Positions 23,388 to 39,218 of a stretch of DNA of 64,000 bases are shown one piece after another. The stretch spans positions 558,001-622,000 of the forward strand of contig NZ_CP102247.1 in NCBI RefSeq assembly GCF_024599655.1. Reading direction: 5' to 3'. The notes under the pieces are model-generated. The model had not been told where the DNA came from. It made no database searches and saw only the letters and a program-made list of their open reading frames with translations. The translations under genes and the position numbers were made by a program. How positions within the stretch are numbered: position 1 is the first letter of the stretch; each line of letters opens with the position of its first letter. Source of the stretch: Enterobacter asburiae (lineage in GTDB: Bacteria > Pseudomonadota > Gammaproteobacteria > Enterobacterales > Enterobacteriaceae).

Positions 23388-23762
23388 GATTCTTACCTCG
23401 TCGAATTTTTTAGTGGGGTCTTGTTTCGTGACCCTCATCACAAAATCAAGTATACACTAATAACGGTAAAAATTAATACCAGACTAATGGTTTCCCTTGT
23501 TATTACGTGTTAACCAGTCTGTTTTTTATAACCAAATTGCATAATATTGGGTGTTTTTTGTCCAATTATGGCGGGTATATCTAATTAAATCATATGGATA
23601 TCTGATTTTGATTTTTTGTGCGATTTTTTGATTTAGCATTCACCAGATGAATGTTAATGGGTGGTAAAAAGCACTATTTGTCAAAGTGAAGGGCAGTGGA
23701 AAAGAGGGGGGAACGCAGCAGAAGCAGAACGATCCCCGCAGTGGCGCTACGGGGAGAGGGGA
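23388..23762. promoter_or_regulatory. yhcN promoter region and yhcN-argR gap
   Basis: This 375 bp stretch has no gene. On the minus strand a good -10 hexamer TATACT lies at 23449-23454, but the -35 region is weak, so activation by a regulator is likely. The segment 23461-23650 is strongly AT-rich (a typical H-NS target) and has a small hairpin CATTCA-CCAGA-TGAATG near 23637-23653. The part beside argR (about 23732-23754) can fold as TCCCCG...CGGGGA and may end argR, but it has no T tract. Confidence 0.5.
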
Positions 23763-24236
<474 letters not shown>

Positions 24237-24261
24237 TCACCCGGAATATGACGATAGAAAC

Positions 24262-24295
24262 AACATTATTATGCATGTGGATGAATTTTTATGCA
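24262..24295 (-). promoter_or_regulatory. ARG-box pair in front of argR
   Basis: The argR side box TGAATTTTTATGCA (24282-24295) matches the 14-base core TGAATwwwwATTCA at 13 positions. A weaker box at 24262-24275 (AACATTATTATGCA) matches at 10. The cores are 6 bases apart, which equals a 2-bp gap between full 18-bp boxes, the spacing known for the E. coli argR operator. Confidence 0.72.
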
Positions 24296-24404
24296 AATTA
24301 TCTACCCAGTGGTAGGCTGAAATAATGTTATGAAAGGGAGTGATTTTATCAGATTTCGTTATCAGAAAACATGCCTGGGTCACGCCGCGCAAATAAGCTT
24401 AAAA

Positions 24405-24419
24405 GTAAATTAAATGTTA
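24405..24419. promoter_or_regulatory. ArcA-type box upstream of mdh
   Basis: GTAAATTAAATGTTA matches the 15-base phospho-ArcA consensus GTTAATTAAATGTTA at 14 positions. In E. coli mdh is repressed by ArcA in low oxygen, which agrees with this site about 210 bp before the start codon. Confidence 0.65.
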
Positions 24420-24606
24420 TCAAAATGATGTTGTTTTGGTGGCGGGGCAGGGTGTATTGTAACCACCTCTTAAAGCGTTGCCCTCTGTCCTCAGATAGTC
24501 TTCTGATGAGAGATAAAGTCGCGTGACCTCAAATTCTTTAGCTACGAAAATTGTAATTATTTACTTGCTGAATTATGGTCGCCGCAACGGATTTACAGAT
24601 ACTTAA

Positions 24607-25569
<963 letters not shown>

Positions 25570-25588
25570 AACGAACCGTCTCCCGGTA

Positions 25589-25620
25589 AAAAAAAACGGA
25601 GCTTATCGCTCCGTTTTTTT
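25589..25620. terminator. Bidirectional terminator between mdh and degS
   Basis: AAAACGGAGC (25593-25602), loop TTATC, GCTCCGTTTT (25608-25617), with eight or more A's before and seven T's at the end. It serves convergent mdh and degS. Confidence 0.92.
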
Positions 25621-25627
25621 ATGCCTG

Positions 25628-26695
25628 TCAGTTAGTGGCCGGGTATTCCTGAATCGTTACGTGCAGCGTCAGTTTCTTGTCGTTGCGCATGACCTCAACA
25701 GGGATGATAGAACCCGGGCGAATTTCTGCCACCTGGTCCATCGTCTCCAGCGCGGAGACCGCTGGCGTGCCGTTGACTGACACAATGACATCGTTTACCT
25801 GAATCCCTGCGTTAGCCGCCGGACCTCCTGGTGCCACCTCGTTAACCACGATGCCCTGAATCTGATCGATACCGCCGCCCTGGGTGTGCATCGGCGCAAT
25901 TTCGCGCCCGCCGATACCGATATAGCCGCGGATCACGCGTCCGTCGCGGATCAGTTTATCCATAATTTTGGTCGCCAGCTGGAACGGAATGGCAAAGCCG
26001 ATCCCTTCCGGCGTCTCACCGTCGTTACTCTTATCAAACGAGAGGGTATTGATGCCCATCAGTTCGCCCAGCGAGTTGACCAGCGCACCACCGGAGTTAC
26101 CGTGGTTAATTGAGGCATCGGTTTGCAGGAAGTTCTGCCTCCCGGAGGGGTTCAAACCGATACGACCGGTCGCGCTGATAATCCCCTGGGTGATGGTCTG
26201 GCCCAGGTTGTAAGGGTTACCGATAGCCAGTACGACGTCACCAATATGCGGGGTACGTTTACGGTTGATCGGGATGACCGGCAAACCGCCCGTGGCGTTA
26301 ATTTTCAGAACGGCCAGGTCGGTCAGGCTGTCAGACCCAACGAGTAACGCCTCAAACACGCGGCCATCCTGCAGGGCGACGATGATCTGGTCGGCGTCGT
26401 TAATCACGTGCTTGTTGGTAATAATGTAGCCGCGCTCGTCCATGATCACGCCGGAGCCGAGGGTACGGATCTCCAGCTGGTTATGGGCTGAAGCATTCAG
26501 GCCACGGTTATAGACGTTAACCACCGCAGGTGCGGCACGGCGGACGCCCTGGTTATAGGTGGCCGGGGTTTCATCCGTGCTATCGAACTGGGGAGCCGAC
26601 AGTTTATTGAACTGACGTAATGACGGCAGCGCCAGCAGCAGCAGGCCAGCGACAATCAAACCGATGACAATAGAACGTAAGAGCTTTAAAAGCAT
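25628..26695 (-). CDS. degS: DegS, sigma-E stress sensor protease
   Basis: Inner-membrane-anchored trimeric serine protease. Its PDZ domain senses misfolded porin C-termini, after which it cleaves the anti-sigma factor RseA and starts the sigma-E response. The 355 residues equal E. coli. There is one N-terminal anchor (about 5-25), the catalytic triad His96 (TNKHVI), Asp126 and Ser201 (GNSGGAL), and a single PDZ domain (about 255-350). It lies 91 bp after degQ in the same direction. Confidence 0.97.
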   Translation of the reverse strand: MLLKLLRSIVIGLIVAGLLLLALPSLRQFNKLSAPQFDSTDETPATYNQGVRRAAPAVVNVYNRGLNASAHNQLEIRTLGSGVIMDERGYIITNKHVINDADQIIVALQDGRVFEALLVGSDSLTDLAVLKINATGGLPVIPINRKRTPHIGDVVLAIGNPYNLGQTITQGIISATGRIGLNPSGRQNFLQTDASINHGNSGGALVNSLGELMGINTLSFDKSNDGETPEGIGFAIPFQLATKIMDKLIRDGRVIRGYIGIGGREIAPMHTQGGGIDQIQGIVVNEVAPGGPAANAGIQVNDVIVSVNGTPAVSALETMDQVAEIRPGSIIPVEVMRNDKKLTLHVTIQEYPATN

Positions 26696-26745
26696 GATGC
26701 GCGTGTCGTTAAAATAGGAACGATTTGCAGCATAACATGAGTTAT

Positions 26746-26775
26746 CCGGACATCACACGCAGCGGTGATGTCCGG
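26746..26775 (-). repeat. Stable hairpin between degQ and degS
   Basis: CCGGACATCAC (26746-26756) pairs perfectly with GTGATGTCCGG (26765-26775). No U tract follows on the minus strand, so it is more likely an mRNA-stabilising or Rho-related structure than an intrinsic terminator. It would leave degS able to be expressed from degQ transcripts or its own promoter. Confidence 0.5.
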
Positions 26776-26786
26776 GTCGCAAATGC

Positions 26787-28154
26787 TTAGCGCAACAGAA
26801 TATAGATGGACTCATTGCCACGCATGACCTGCAGGGCAATAACCGCCGGTTTACTTTCCAGCACCTTGCGCAGTTCGGCAATGGACTGCACGCGATTGCG
26901 GTTGACACCGATGATCACGTCATCCTGATGCAATCCAGCCTGTGCCGCAGGGCTGCTCTTCTCGACGGTGTCGATGGTAATGCCTTTCGTACCGTCCTTC
27001 AGCTGCCCATCGCTCAACGTAGCCCCTTGCAGCGCCGGGGCGATAAGCTCCGCACTGGCCGAGGAAGAGGTGCTCTTATCCAGCGTCACTTCAACGTCAA
27101 GCGGCTTACCGTCACGTATCAGGCCCAGCTTCACTTTGGCGCCAGGTTCCGTTGTGGCAATCCGCGAACGCAGTTCTGCAAAGCTGCTCAGCGGTTTGTC
27201 GTTCAGGCTGACGATCACATCACCCGACTTCACGCCCGCTTTTGCCGAGCCGGAGTTTGGCAGCACTTCACTGACAAACGCCCCGCGCTGCACGTTGATG
27301 TTGAACGCTTTTGCGATATCCGCGCTCATCTCCATCCCTTTAATACCCAGCAGCCCGCGTTTGATTTCACCGAACTGGATGAGCTGCTGCGCCAGCGTTT
27401 TGGCCATATTGCTGGGGATAGCAAAACCGATCCCGATGCTGCCGCCGCCCGGGGCCAGAATCGCCGTGTTAATCCCAATCAGCTCGCCGTTAAGGTTGAG
27501 CAATGCCCCGCCGGAGTTCCCACGGTTGATTGAGGCATCGGTCTGGATAAAGTTTTCCAGCCCTTCCAGATTGAGGCCGCTGCGCCCGAGCGCGGAGACG
27601 ATCCCGGAAGTCGCGGTCTGCCCTAAACCAAAGGGGTTGCCCACGGCGACGGCAAAATCGCCGACGCGCAGTTTGTCCGAGTCCGCGATGGCAATCTGGG
27701 TCAGGTTGCTTGGGTTTTGCACCTGCAGCAGCGCGATGTCGCTCTGGTCATCGCCGCCGATCAGTTTGGCATCAAATTCGCGGCCATCGTTCAGCTGGAC
27801 GCTGATTTTATCGGCCTGGCTGATGACGTGATTGTTGGTGAGAATATAGCCTTTTGACGCATCAATAATGACGCCAGAGCCCAGGCCTTCAAAAGGCTGC
27901 GCCTGCTGGTCCGGAGACTCATCGCCAAAATATTTTTTCAGTTCTTCAGGGACGCGTTGGCTTTGTACTGCGGTGCCCTCAACCTGAACGCTGACGACCG
28001 CAGGCAACACTTTTTCCAGCATGGGCGCGAGGCTTGGAATGGCCGCCTGGCCAGGCACCTGGGAGGGGATGGCGGCGAATACAGGGACGGACGCCGAGAG
28101 AGATAACCCGACACTTAACGCGATAGCGCTCAACAGCTGGTTTTTTTTCTTCAT
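26787..28154 (-). CDS. degQ: DegQ, periplasmic serine protease/chaperone
   Basis: Soluble periplasmic quality-control protease of the DegP (HtrA) family. The frame is open from 28238, but the ATG at 28154 gives 455 residues (E. coli length) and a proper signal peptide (MKKKNQLLSAIALSVGLSLS, cleaved near VFA-A at 27). The triad is His109 (TNNHVI), Asp139 and Ser214 (GNSGGALLN). Two PDZ domains follow. The long Q-linker of DegP is short here, which supports DegQ over DegP. Confidence 0.96.
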   Translation of the reverse strand: MKKKNQLLSAIALSVGLSLSASVPVFAAIPSQVPGQAAIPSLAPMLEKVLPAVVSVQVEGTAVQSQRVPEELKKYFGDESPDQQAQPFEGLGSGVIIDASKGYILTNNHVISQADKISVQLNDGREFDAKLIGGDDQSDIALLQVQNPSNLTQIAIADSDKLRVGDFAVAVGNPFGLGQTATSGIVSALGRSGLNLEGLENFIQTDASINRGNSGGALLNLNGELIGINTAILAPGGGSIGIGFAIPSNMAKTLAQQLIQFGEIKRGLLGIKGMEMSADIAKAFNINVQRGAFVSEVLPNSGSAKAGVKSGDVIVSLNDKPLSSFAELRSRIATTEPGAKVKLGLIRDGKPLDVEVTLDKSTSSSASAELIAPALQGATLSDGQLKDGTKGITIDTVEKSSPAAQAGLHQDDVIIGVNRNRVQSIAELRKVLESKPAVIALQVMRGNESIYILLR

Positions 28155-28281
28155 CGATGTTGACTCTCGTAACCTGGAATAAAGGAAAAACGGCCCTAAA
28201 AACACGTTGATGTTATTGAATTTTAAACCGCTGAACAATGAGGTGTTTAACTAAATGATAGCTGGGGTCATCAAGAAAGGA

Positions 28282-28302
28282 CGGGCACAATCGCTGCGCC
28301 CG
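28282..28302 (-). terminator. Possible zapG terminator
   Basis: On the minus strand CGGGCGCAGCGATTGTGCCCG forms an imperfect stem and is followed by TCCTTTCTT. It lies just after the zapG stop and before degQ. Confidence 0.4.
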
Positions 28303-28325
28303 TAAAATAAATTCAGGTTGTGCGA

Positions 28326-28724
28326 TTAATCGCGTTTTACACCGCCGCGCAGCAGGCCGGACGCGCCATCGGAATAGTCGCGAGGCATCTGAACGGGCGC
28401 CTGATCGTTACCGGCTTCAGAGTCAGCCAGACGGTTGCGGAATGGGTTGGTTTCCGCGGTCATTTCCGGCAGCAGGCTGCTGGAGCTTTTTGCCATATGT
28501 TGGTACAGCTGACGATAGTCGGTTGCCATGTTGTCCAGCAGCTCGGCGCTACGGGCAAAATGGCTGACCAGCTCTTCGCGATACTCTTCCAGCTCGGCTT
28601 TGTTCTTTTCCAGTTCGTACTGCAGTGACTGCTGCTGACGCAATTTGCGATTACCGAAACGCATGGCCACAGCACCGATGACGATGCCGACGACTAAACC
28701 GATTAGCGCATATTCCCAGGTCAT
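28326..28724 (-). CDS. zapG: ZapG (YhcB), membrane-anchored coiled-coil division and envelope protein
   Basis: Single-pass inner-membrane protein (DUF1043) that links cell division, elongation and envelope synthesis. The 132 residues (E. coli length) have an N-terminal anchor (about 3-21, ALIGLVVGIVIGAVAM), a coiled coil rich in Glu, Gln and Leu (about 28-80) and a flexible tail. It is divergent from zapE across 189 bp. Confidence 0.92.
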   Translation of the reverse strand: MTWEYALIGLVVGIVIGAVAMRFGNRKLRQQQSLQYELEKNKAELEEYREELVSHFARSAELLDNMATDYRQLYQHMAKSSSSLLPEMTAETNPFRNRLADSEAGNDQAPVQMPRDYSDGASGLLRGGVKRD

Positions 28725-28913
28725 GAACTTCTCCCGTTGTCTTGTTGTTCCGTAGGGTGTTGGCTCGGCTCCTGCCTGTGCCTGATAATGCCACTATAAC
28801 CGCTATTTCTGCAGAAGTGGAATCCTGACGTATCATCGCGTAGTGTAGAACGGCCTTTTTTTCATCAGTCACGTCTGCTGGTGAGCGTTAATTGAAGGAA
28901 TAACAATAAGATT

Positions 28914-30038
28914 ATGCAAAACCTGTCCCCTGCATCGCGATATCAACTGGCCCTAAACGAGGGCACTCATCAGCCTGATGACGTTCAACGTGAGGCGGTA
29001 AACCGTCTGGAGATGATTTACCAGGAGCTCACGGCAAAACCCGCTGAAGTCGAACAGAACGGTGGGCTAAAGGCGGCGTTTGGGCGGTTGCTCGGTAAAA
29101 AAGCGCCACAGGCTCACGCGCCGGTGCGCGGTTTATATATGTGGGGCGGGGTCGGTCGCGGAAAAACCTGGCTGATGGACCTGTTCTATCTGAGCCTGCC
29201 TGGCGCACGTAAACAGCGTCTGCACTTCCATCGTTTTATGCTGCGGGTGCATGAAGAGCTGACCGCACTGCAGGGCAAGAGCGATCCGCTGGAGATTGTG
29301 GCCGACAGGTTCAAGGCGGAAACCGACGTACTCTGCTTCGACGAGTTTTTTGTGTCTGACATCACCGATGCCATGCTGTTAGGCGGCCTGATGGAAGCGC
29401 TATTTGCCCGCGGGATCACGCTGGTGGCCACGTCGAATATCCCGCCGGATGAGCTCTATCGTAACGGCCTGCAGCGGGCACGCTTCCTGCCCGCCATCGA
29501 TGCCCTCAAGCAGCACTGCGACATCATGAACGTCGATGCCGGTGTTGATTATCGTCTGCGCACGCTGACCCAGGCGCACCTGTGGCTTTCGCCGTTAAAT
29601 GCAGAGACCACCCGCGAGATGGATACACTTTGGCTGGCGCTGGCGGGGGCAAAACGCGAGCACGCCCCGGAACTCGAGATTAACCATCGCCCGCTGCCCA
29701 CCCTTGGCGTCGAAAACCAAACGCTGGCGGTCTCCTTTACGACGCTCTGCGTGGATGCCCGCAGCCAGCACGACTACATTGCGCTTTCGCGTCTGTTTCA
29801 CACCGTGATGGTGCTGGATGTGCCGGTGATGACGCGGCTGATGGAGAGCGAAGCACGCCGCTTCATTGCGCTGGTGGACGAGTTTTATGAGCGCCACGTC
29901 AAGCTGGTGGTCAGTGCCGAGGTACCTTTATATGAGATTTACCAGGGCGAGCGGCTGAAGTTTGAGTTCCAGCGCTGCCTGTCGCGCCTGCAGGAGATGC
30001 AGAGCGAAGAATACCTGAAGCTGGAGCATATGCCATAA
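28914..30038 (+). CDS. zapE: ZapE, AAA ATPase associated with cell division
   Basis: ATPase of the AFG1 family that in E. coli affects the FtsZ ring under low oxygen and at high temperature. The 374 residues contain Walker A GGVGRGKT (78-85), Walker B in LCFDEFFVSDI and the sensor ATSNIPPDELY. Formerly yhcM. It is monocistronic: a repeat element and the rplM promoter follow. Confidence 0.94.
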   Translation: MQNLSPASRYQLALNEGTHQPDDVQREAVNRLEMIYQELTAKPAEVEQNGGLKAAFGRLLGKKAPQAHAPVRGLYMWGGVGRGKTWLMDLFYLSLPGARKQRLHFHRFMLRVHEELTALQGKSDPLEIVADRFKAETDVLCFDEFFVSDITDAMLLGGLMEALFARGITLVATSNIPPDELYRNGLQRARFLPAIDALKQHCDIMNVDAGVDYRLRTLTQAHLWLSPLNAETTREMDTLWLALAGAKREHAPELEINHRPLPTLGVENQTLAVSFTTLCVDARSQHDYIALSRLFHTVMVLDVPVMTRLMESEARRFIALVDEFYERHVKLVVSAEVPLYEIYQGERLKFEFQRCLSRLQEMQSEEYLKLEHMP

Positions 30039-30044
30039 ATGCCA

Positions 30045-30078
30045 CCCTCTCCCGTGGGAGAGGGGCTGGGGGTGAGGG
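30045..30078. repeat. Interspersed palindromic repeat after zapE
   Basis: CCCTCTCCC (30045-30053) pairs with GGGAGAGGG (30056-30064) around GT, followed by GCTGGGGGTGAGGG. This sequence type is a common short interspersed repeat in enterobacterial and other genomes and may act as the zapE terminator. Confidence 0.7.
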
Positions 30079-30157
30079 TACCAGACAGCACAATACCCAC
30101 CCCCGAAAAACCCATTCCAAATCGCATTTAAGGGTCGATCTTTGACCTCAACTTCTC

Positions 30158-30756
<599 letters not shown>

Positions 30757-30768
30757 TCGGGATTATAG

Positions 30769-31164
<396 letters not shown>

Positions 31165-31472
31165 TCCATTCTGCTTACGCAGAACGATTGGCGAAAAACC
31201 CGCTTCGGCGGGTTTTTTTATGGATAATGTGCAGGTTATCCACAATCTCCATGCATATATCTTCTCTTTTTCCACATTTCCAGAATCCCCTCACCACAAA
31301 GCCATCAAAATCTGGTAAACTATCATCCAATTTTCTGCCCAAATATCGGTGAATACTCGATTTTTGTTCGTTTCTTGAACAATGTGTTTTCTCTGGGATG
31401 GGCGATACAACATCTGGCTGGCCCCTGTTGGGCTGGTAGCAGTAAAAATTCTGAATATACCTGGAGGTTTTC
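31165..31472 (+). promoter_or_regulatory. rpsI-sspA gap with the sspA promoter and leader
   Basis: This 308 bp holds the rpsI terminator, then the sspA upstream region. From 31220 it is AT-rich. TTGTTC (31364-31369) pairs with GAACAA (31377-31382) in the probable leader. A good ribosome site CTGGAGG lies just before the start at 31460-31466. I cannot assign a sure -35/-10. Confidence 0.5.
31194..31219 (+). terminator. rplM-rpsI terminator
   Basis: AACCCGC (31197-31203), UUCG-type loop, GCGGGTT (31208-31214), then T's to 31219. A second small hairpin, TTCTGC-TTAC-GCAGAA, lies just before it at 31169-31184. Confidence 0.93.
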
Positions 31473-32111
31473 ATGGCTGTCGCTGCCAACAAACGTTCGG
31501 TAATGACGCTGTTTTCTGGTCCTACTGACATTTATAGCCATCAGGTTCGTATCGTGCTGGCCGAGAAGGGTGTCAGTTTTGAGATCGAGCATGTGGAAAA
31601 GGATAACCCGCCTCAGGATCTGATCGATCTCAACCCGAGCCAAAGCGTACCGACGCTGGTGGATCGCGAGCTGACCCTGTGGGAATCCCGTATCATTATG
31701 GAATATCTGGATGAGCGTTTCCCGCATCCGCCACTGATGCCTGTTTACCCTGTCGCGCGTGGCGAAAGCCGCCTGTACATGCAGCGTATCGAAAAAGACT
31801 GGTACTCGCTGATGAACGTTATCGTCAGCGGTTCTGCTTCTGAAGCCGACGCTGCGCGTAAGCAGCTGCGTGAAGAGCTGCTGGCTATCGCCCCGGTGTT
31901 TGGCCAGAAACCGTTCTTCCTGAGCGATGAGTTCAGCCTGGTGGATTGCTACCTGGCACCGCTGCTGTGGCGTCTGCCAACCCTGGGCGTAGAGTTCAGC
32001 GGTCCTGGCGCGAAAGAGCTGAAGGGCTATATGACTCGCGTATTTGAACGCGACTCTTTCCTGGCATCTTTAACTGAACCGGAACGTGAAATGCGTCTCG
32101 GCCGAGGCTAA
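31473..32111 (+). CDS. sspA: SspA, stringent starvation protein A
   Basis: GST-fold protein that binds RNA polymerase, lowers H-NS in stationary phase and supports acid tolerance; it also activates P1 late genes. The 212 residues equal E. coli. There is no catalytic GST residue. The conserved surface pocket residues in EKDNPPQDLIDLNP and YPVARGESRLYM are intact. Its stop overlaps an ATG of sspB (TAATG). Confidence 0.96.
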   Translation: MAVAANKRSVMTLFSGPTDIYSHQVRIVLAEKGVSFEIEHVEKDNPPQDLIDLNPSQSVPTLVDRELTLWESRIIMEYLDERFPHPPLMPVYPVARGESRLYMQRIEKDWYSLMNVIVSGSASEADAARKQLREELLAIAPVFGQKPFFLSDEFSLVDCYLAPLLWRLPTLGVEFSGPGAKELKGYMTRVFERDSFLASLTEPEREMRLGRG

Positions 32112-32116
32112 TGACT

Positions 32117-32614
32117 GTGGAAATGTCACAACTTACCCCACGCCGTCCGTATCTGCTGCGCGCCTTCTATGAATGGCTGCTGGATAACCAGCTCACGCCG
32201 CACCTGGTTGTGGATGTGACGTTGCCTGGCGTGCTGGTTCCAATGGAATACGCGCGTGACGGACAGATTGTACTGAACATTGCGCCGCGTGCGGTGGGTA
32301 ACCTGGAGCTGGCAAACGATGAAGTGCGCTTCAACGCGCGTTTCGGCGGCGTGCCGCGTCAGGTTTCCGTACCTCTGGCAGCCGTGCTGGCTATCTACGC
32401 GCGTGAAAACGGTGCGGGTACCATGTTCGAGCCGGAAGCGGCGTATGATGAAGATGTTGCCAGCCTGAATGATGACAACGCATCCGATGAGCGCGAAAGC
32501 GACACGGTGATGTCACTTATTGATGGCGATAAACCCGATCATCACGACGACAATGACCCTGATGACGATCCGCCTCCGCGCGGTGGTCGTCCGGCACTTC
32601 GCGTCGTGAAATAA
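32117..32614 (+). CDS. sspB: SspB, ClpXP adaptor for SsrA-tagged proteins
   Basis: Dimeric adaptor that binds the SsrA tag and tethers it to ClpX. It has a folded SMBA-like domain (about 1-115), a flexible acidic linker and the ClpX-binding tail RGGRPALRVVK. Three starts compete: ATG 32111, GTG 32117 and ATG 32123. I chose GTG because GAGG at 32104-32107 is at the best distance and the 165-residue product aligns with E. coli from its first residue. Coupled to sspA; ends at a terminator. Confidence 0.93.
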   Translation: MEMSQLTPRRPYLLRAFYEWLLDNQLTPHLVVDVTLPGVLVPMEYARDGQIVLNIAPRAVGNLELANDEVRFNARFGGVPRQVSVPLAAVLAIYARENGAGTMFEPEAAYDEDVASLNDDNASDERESDTVMSLIDGDKPDHHDDNDPDDDPPPRGGRPALRVVK

Positions 32615-32642
32615 AAAACAGGCCCAATCGGGCCTGTTTTTT

Positions 32643-32644
<2 letters not shown>
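32613..32644. terminator. Bidirectional terminator between sspB and gltD
   Basis: CAGGCCC (32619-32625), loop AATC, GGGCCTG (32630-32636), with six A's before and eight T's after. Works for convergent sspB and gltD and overlaps the gltD stop. Confidence 0.9.
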
Positions 32645-38531
<5,887 letters not shown>

Positions 38532-38905
38532 ATCAGTGAACCTCCCCAGGCTCGTCGGGCTTCCCACTGAACTTTACCGTGGCGCACAGGCACAGAAAGA
38601 GCATGGCGACGGGGTTTGCGTTTCATACGCGGACCTCGCATTCGCCCTCTTTTTCATCCTTTCGCGCAGGTAAACAAGTTTGAGGACTTGCTTCAGAGGG
38701 AATCTCAATTACTGCATAAATATGATGAGCAGGCCGCTCATCCAGAAAGCTTCCAGCGGATTTCCAACTTATCGGGAATTGGTACACAGGTCAAATGGCA
38801 ATCTTATTTATACAAAAATGTGCTAAATAGAGTTTATGTCATTGTAATTAAAGGGTATTTAACTATTTTTACATTGATTGCATGCCCTGACAGGACGTAG
38901 CGGAG

Positions 38906-38921
38906 TGTGATCTGACTCACT
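38906..38921. promoter_or_regulatory. CRP-like site upstream of gltB
   Basis: TGTGA-TCTGAC-TCACT matches the CRP half-site pair TGTGA-N6-TCACA at 9 of 10 positions. It lies about 375 bp before gltB. CRP control of gltBDF is known in E. coli. Confidence 0.6.
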
Positions 38922-39084
38922 ATATGAAAGCGGTATTATCAATGTAGCGTGCTGAATAGCCGTTTTATAGCAGAATAATAATCTGGCATTGACTGCGAAC
39001 CCGCATAAAGTCACTGTTTTTCAATGGTGGCGCTATAAATGAAAAAAACAATCAGAACATAAGGAAAAGTAATCACGGGCAGCG

Positions 39085-39119
39085 TGAATGAAATTGCAGT
39101 AATCCTGAGTATTTATTCA
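39085..39119. promoter_or_regulatory. ARG-box pair between gltB and yhcC
   Basis: TGAGTATTTATTCA (39106-39119) matches the ArgR core at 13 of 14 positions, and TGAATGAAATTGCA (39085-39098) at 11. The cores are 7 bases apart, which is the standard 3-bp gap between full boxes. ArgR is known to act on gltBDF in E. coli. The pair is about 555 bp from gltB and 100 bp before yhcC. Confidence 0.68.
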
Positions 39120-39218
39120 TATAGATAAAGGCCGTCCAGGGCGATTGATCCAGGTCATCGCCGACAGAGGCTAAAAGTGGCAGGCTTGTCCCCTTTCTCC
39201 GGGACGGTCTATCAGATT

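Larger units (their letters stand above)
38532..39218. promoter_or_regulatory. gltB-yhcC divergent control region
   Basis: This 687 bp gap separates gltB (minus) from yhcC (plus). The part 38690-39010 is AT-rich, as expected for Lrp and IHF binding, which control gltBDF in E. coli. It also holds a CRP-like site (38906-38921) and an ARG-box pair (39085-39119). A 94-codon open frame at 38616-38900 lacks a ribosome site and coding bias, so I do not count it as a gene. Confidence 0.6.

Noticed and set aside
30142..30147. TTGACC as the -35 of the rplM promoter
   Set aside because: It is only 10 bases before the TATAAT hexamer; about 17 are needed.
38616..38900. 94-codon open frame in the gltB-yhcC gap
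   Set aside because: No ribosome site, unbiased codons, and it spans the AT-rich control region of gltB.
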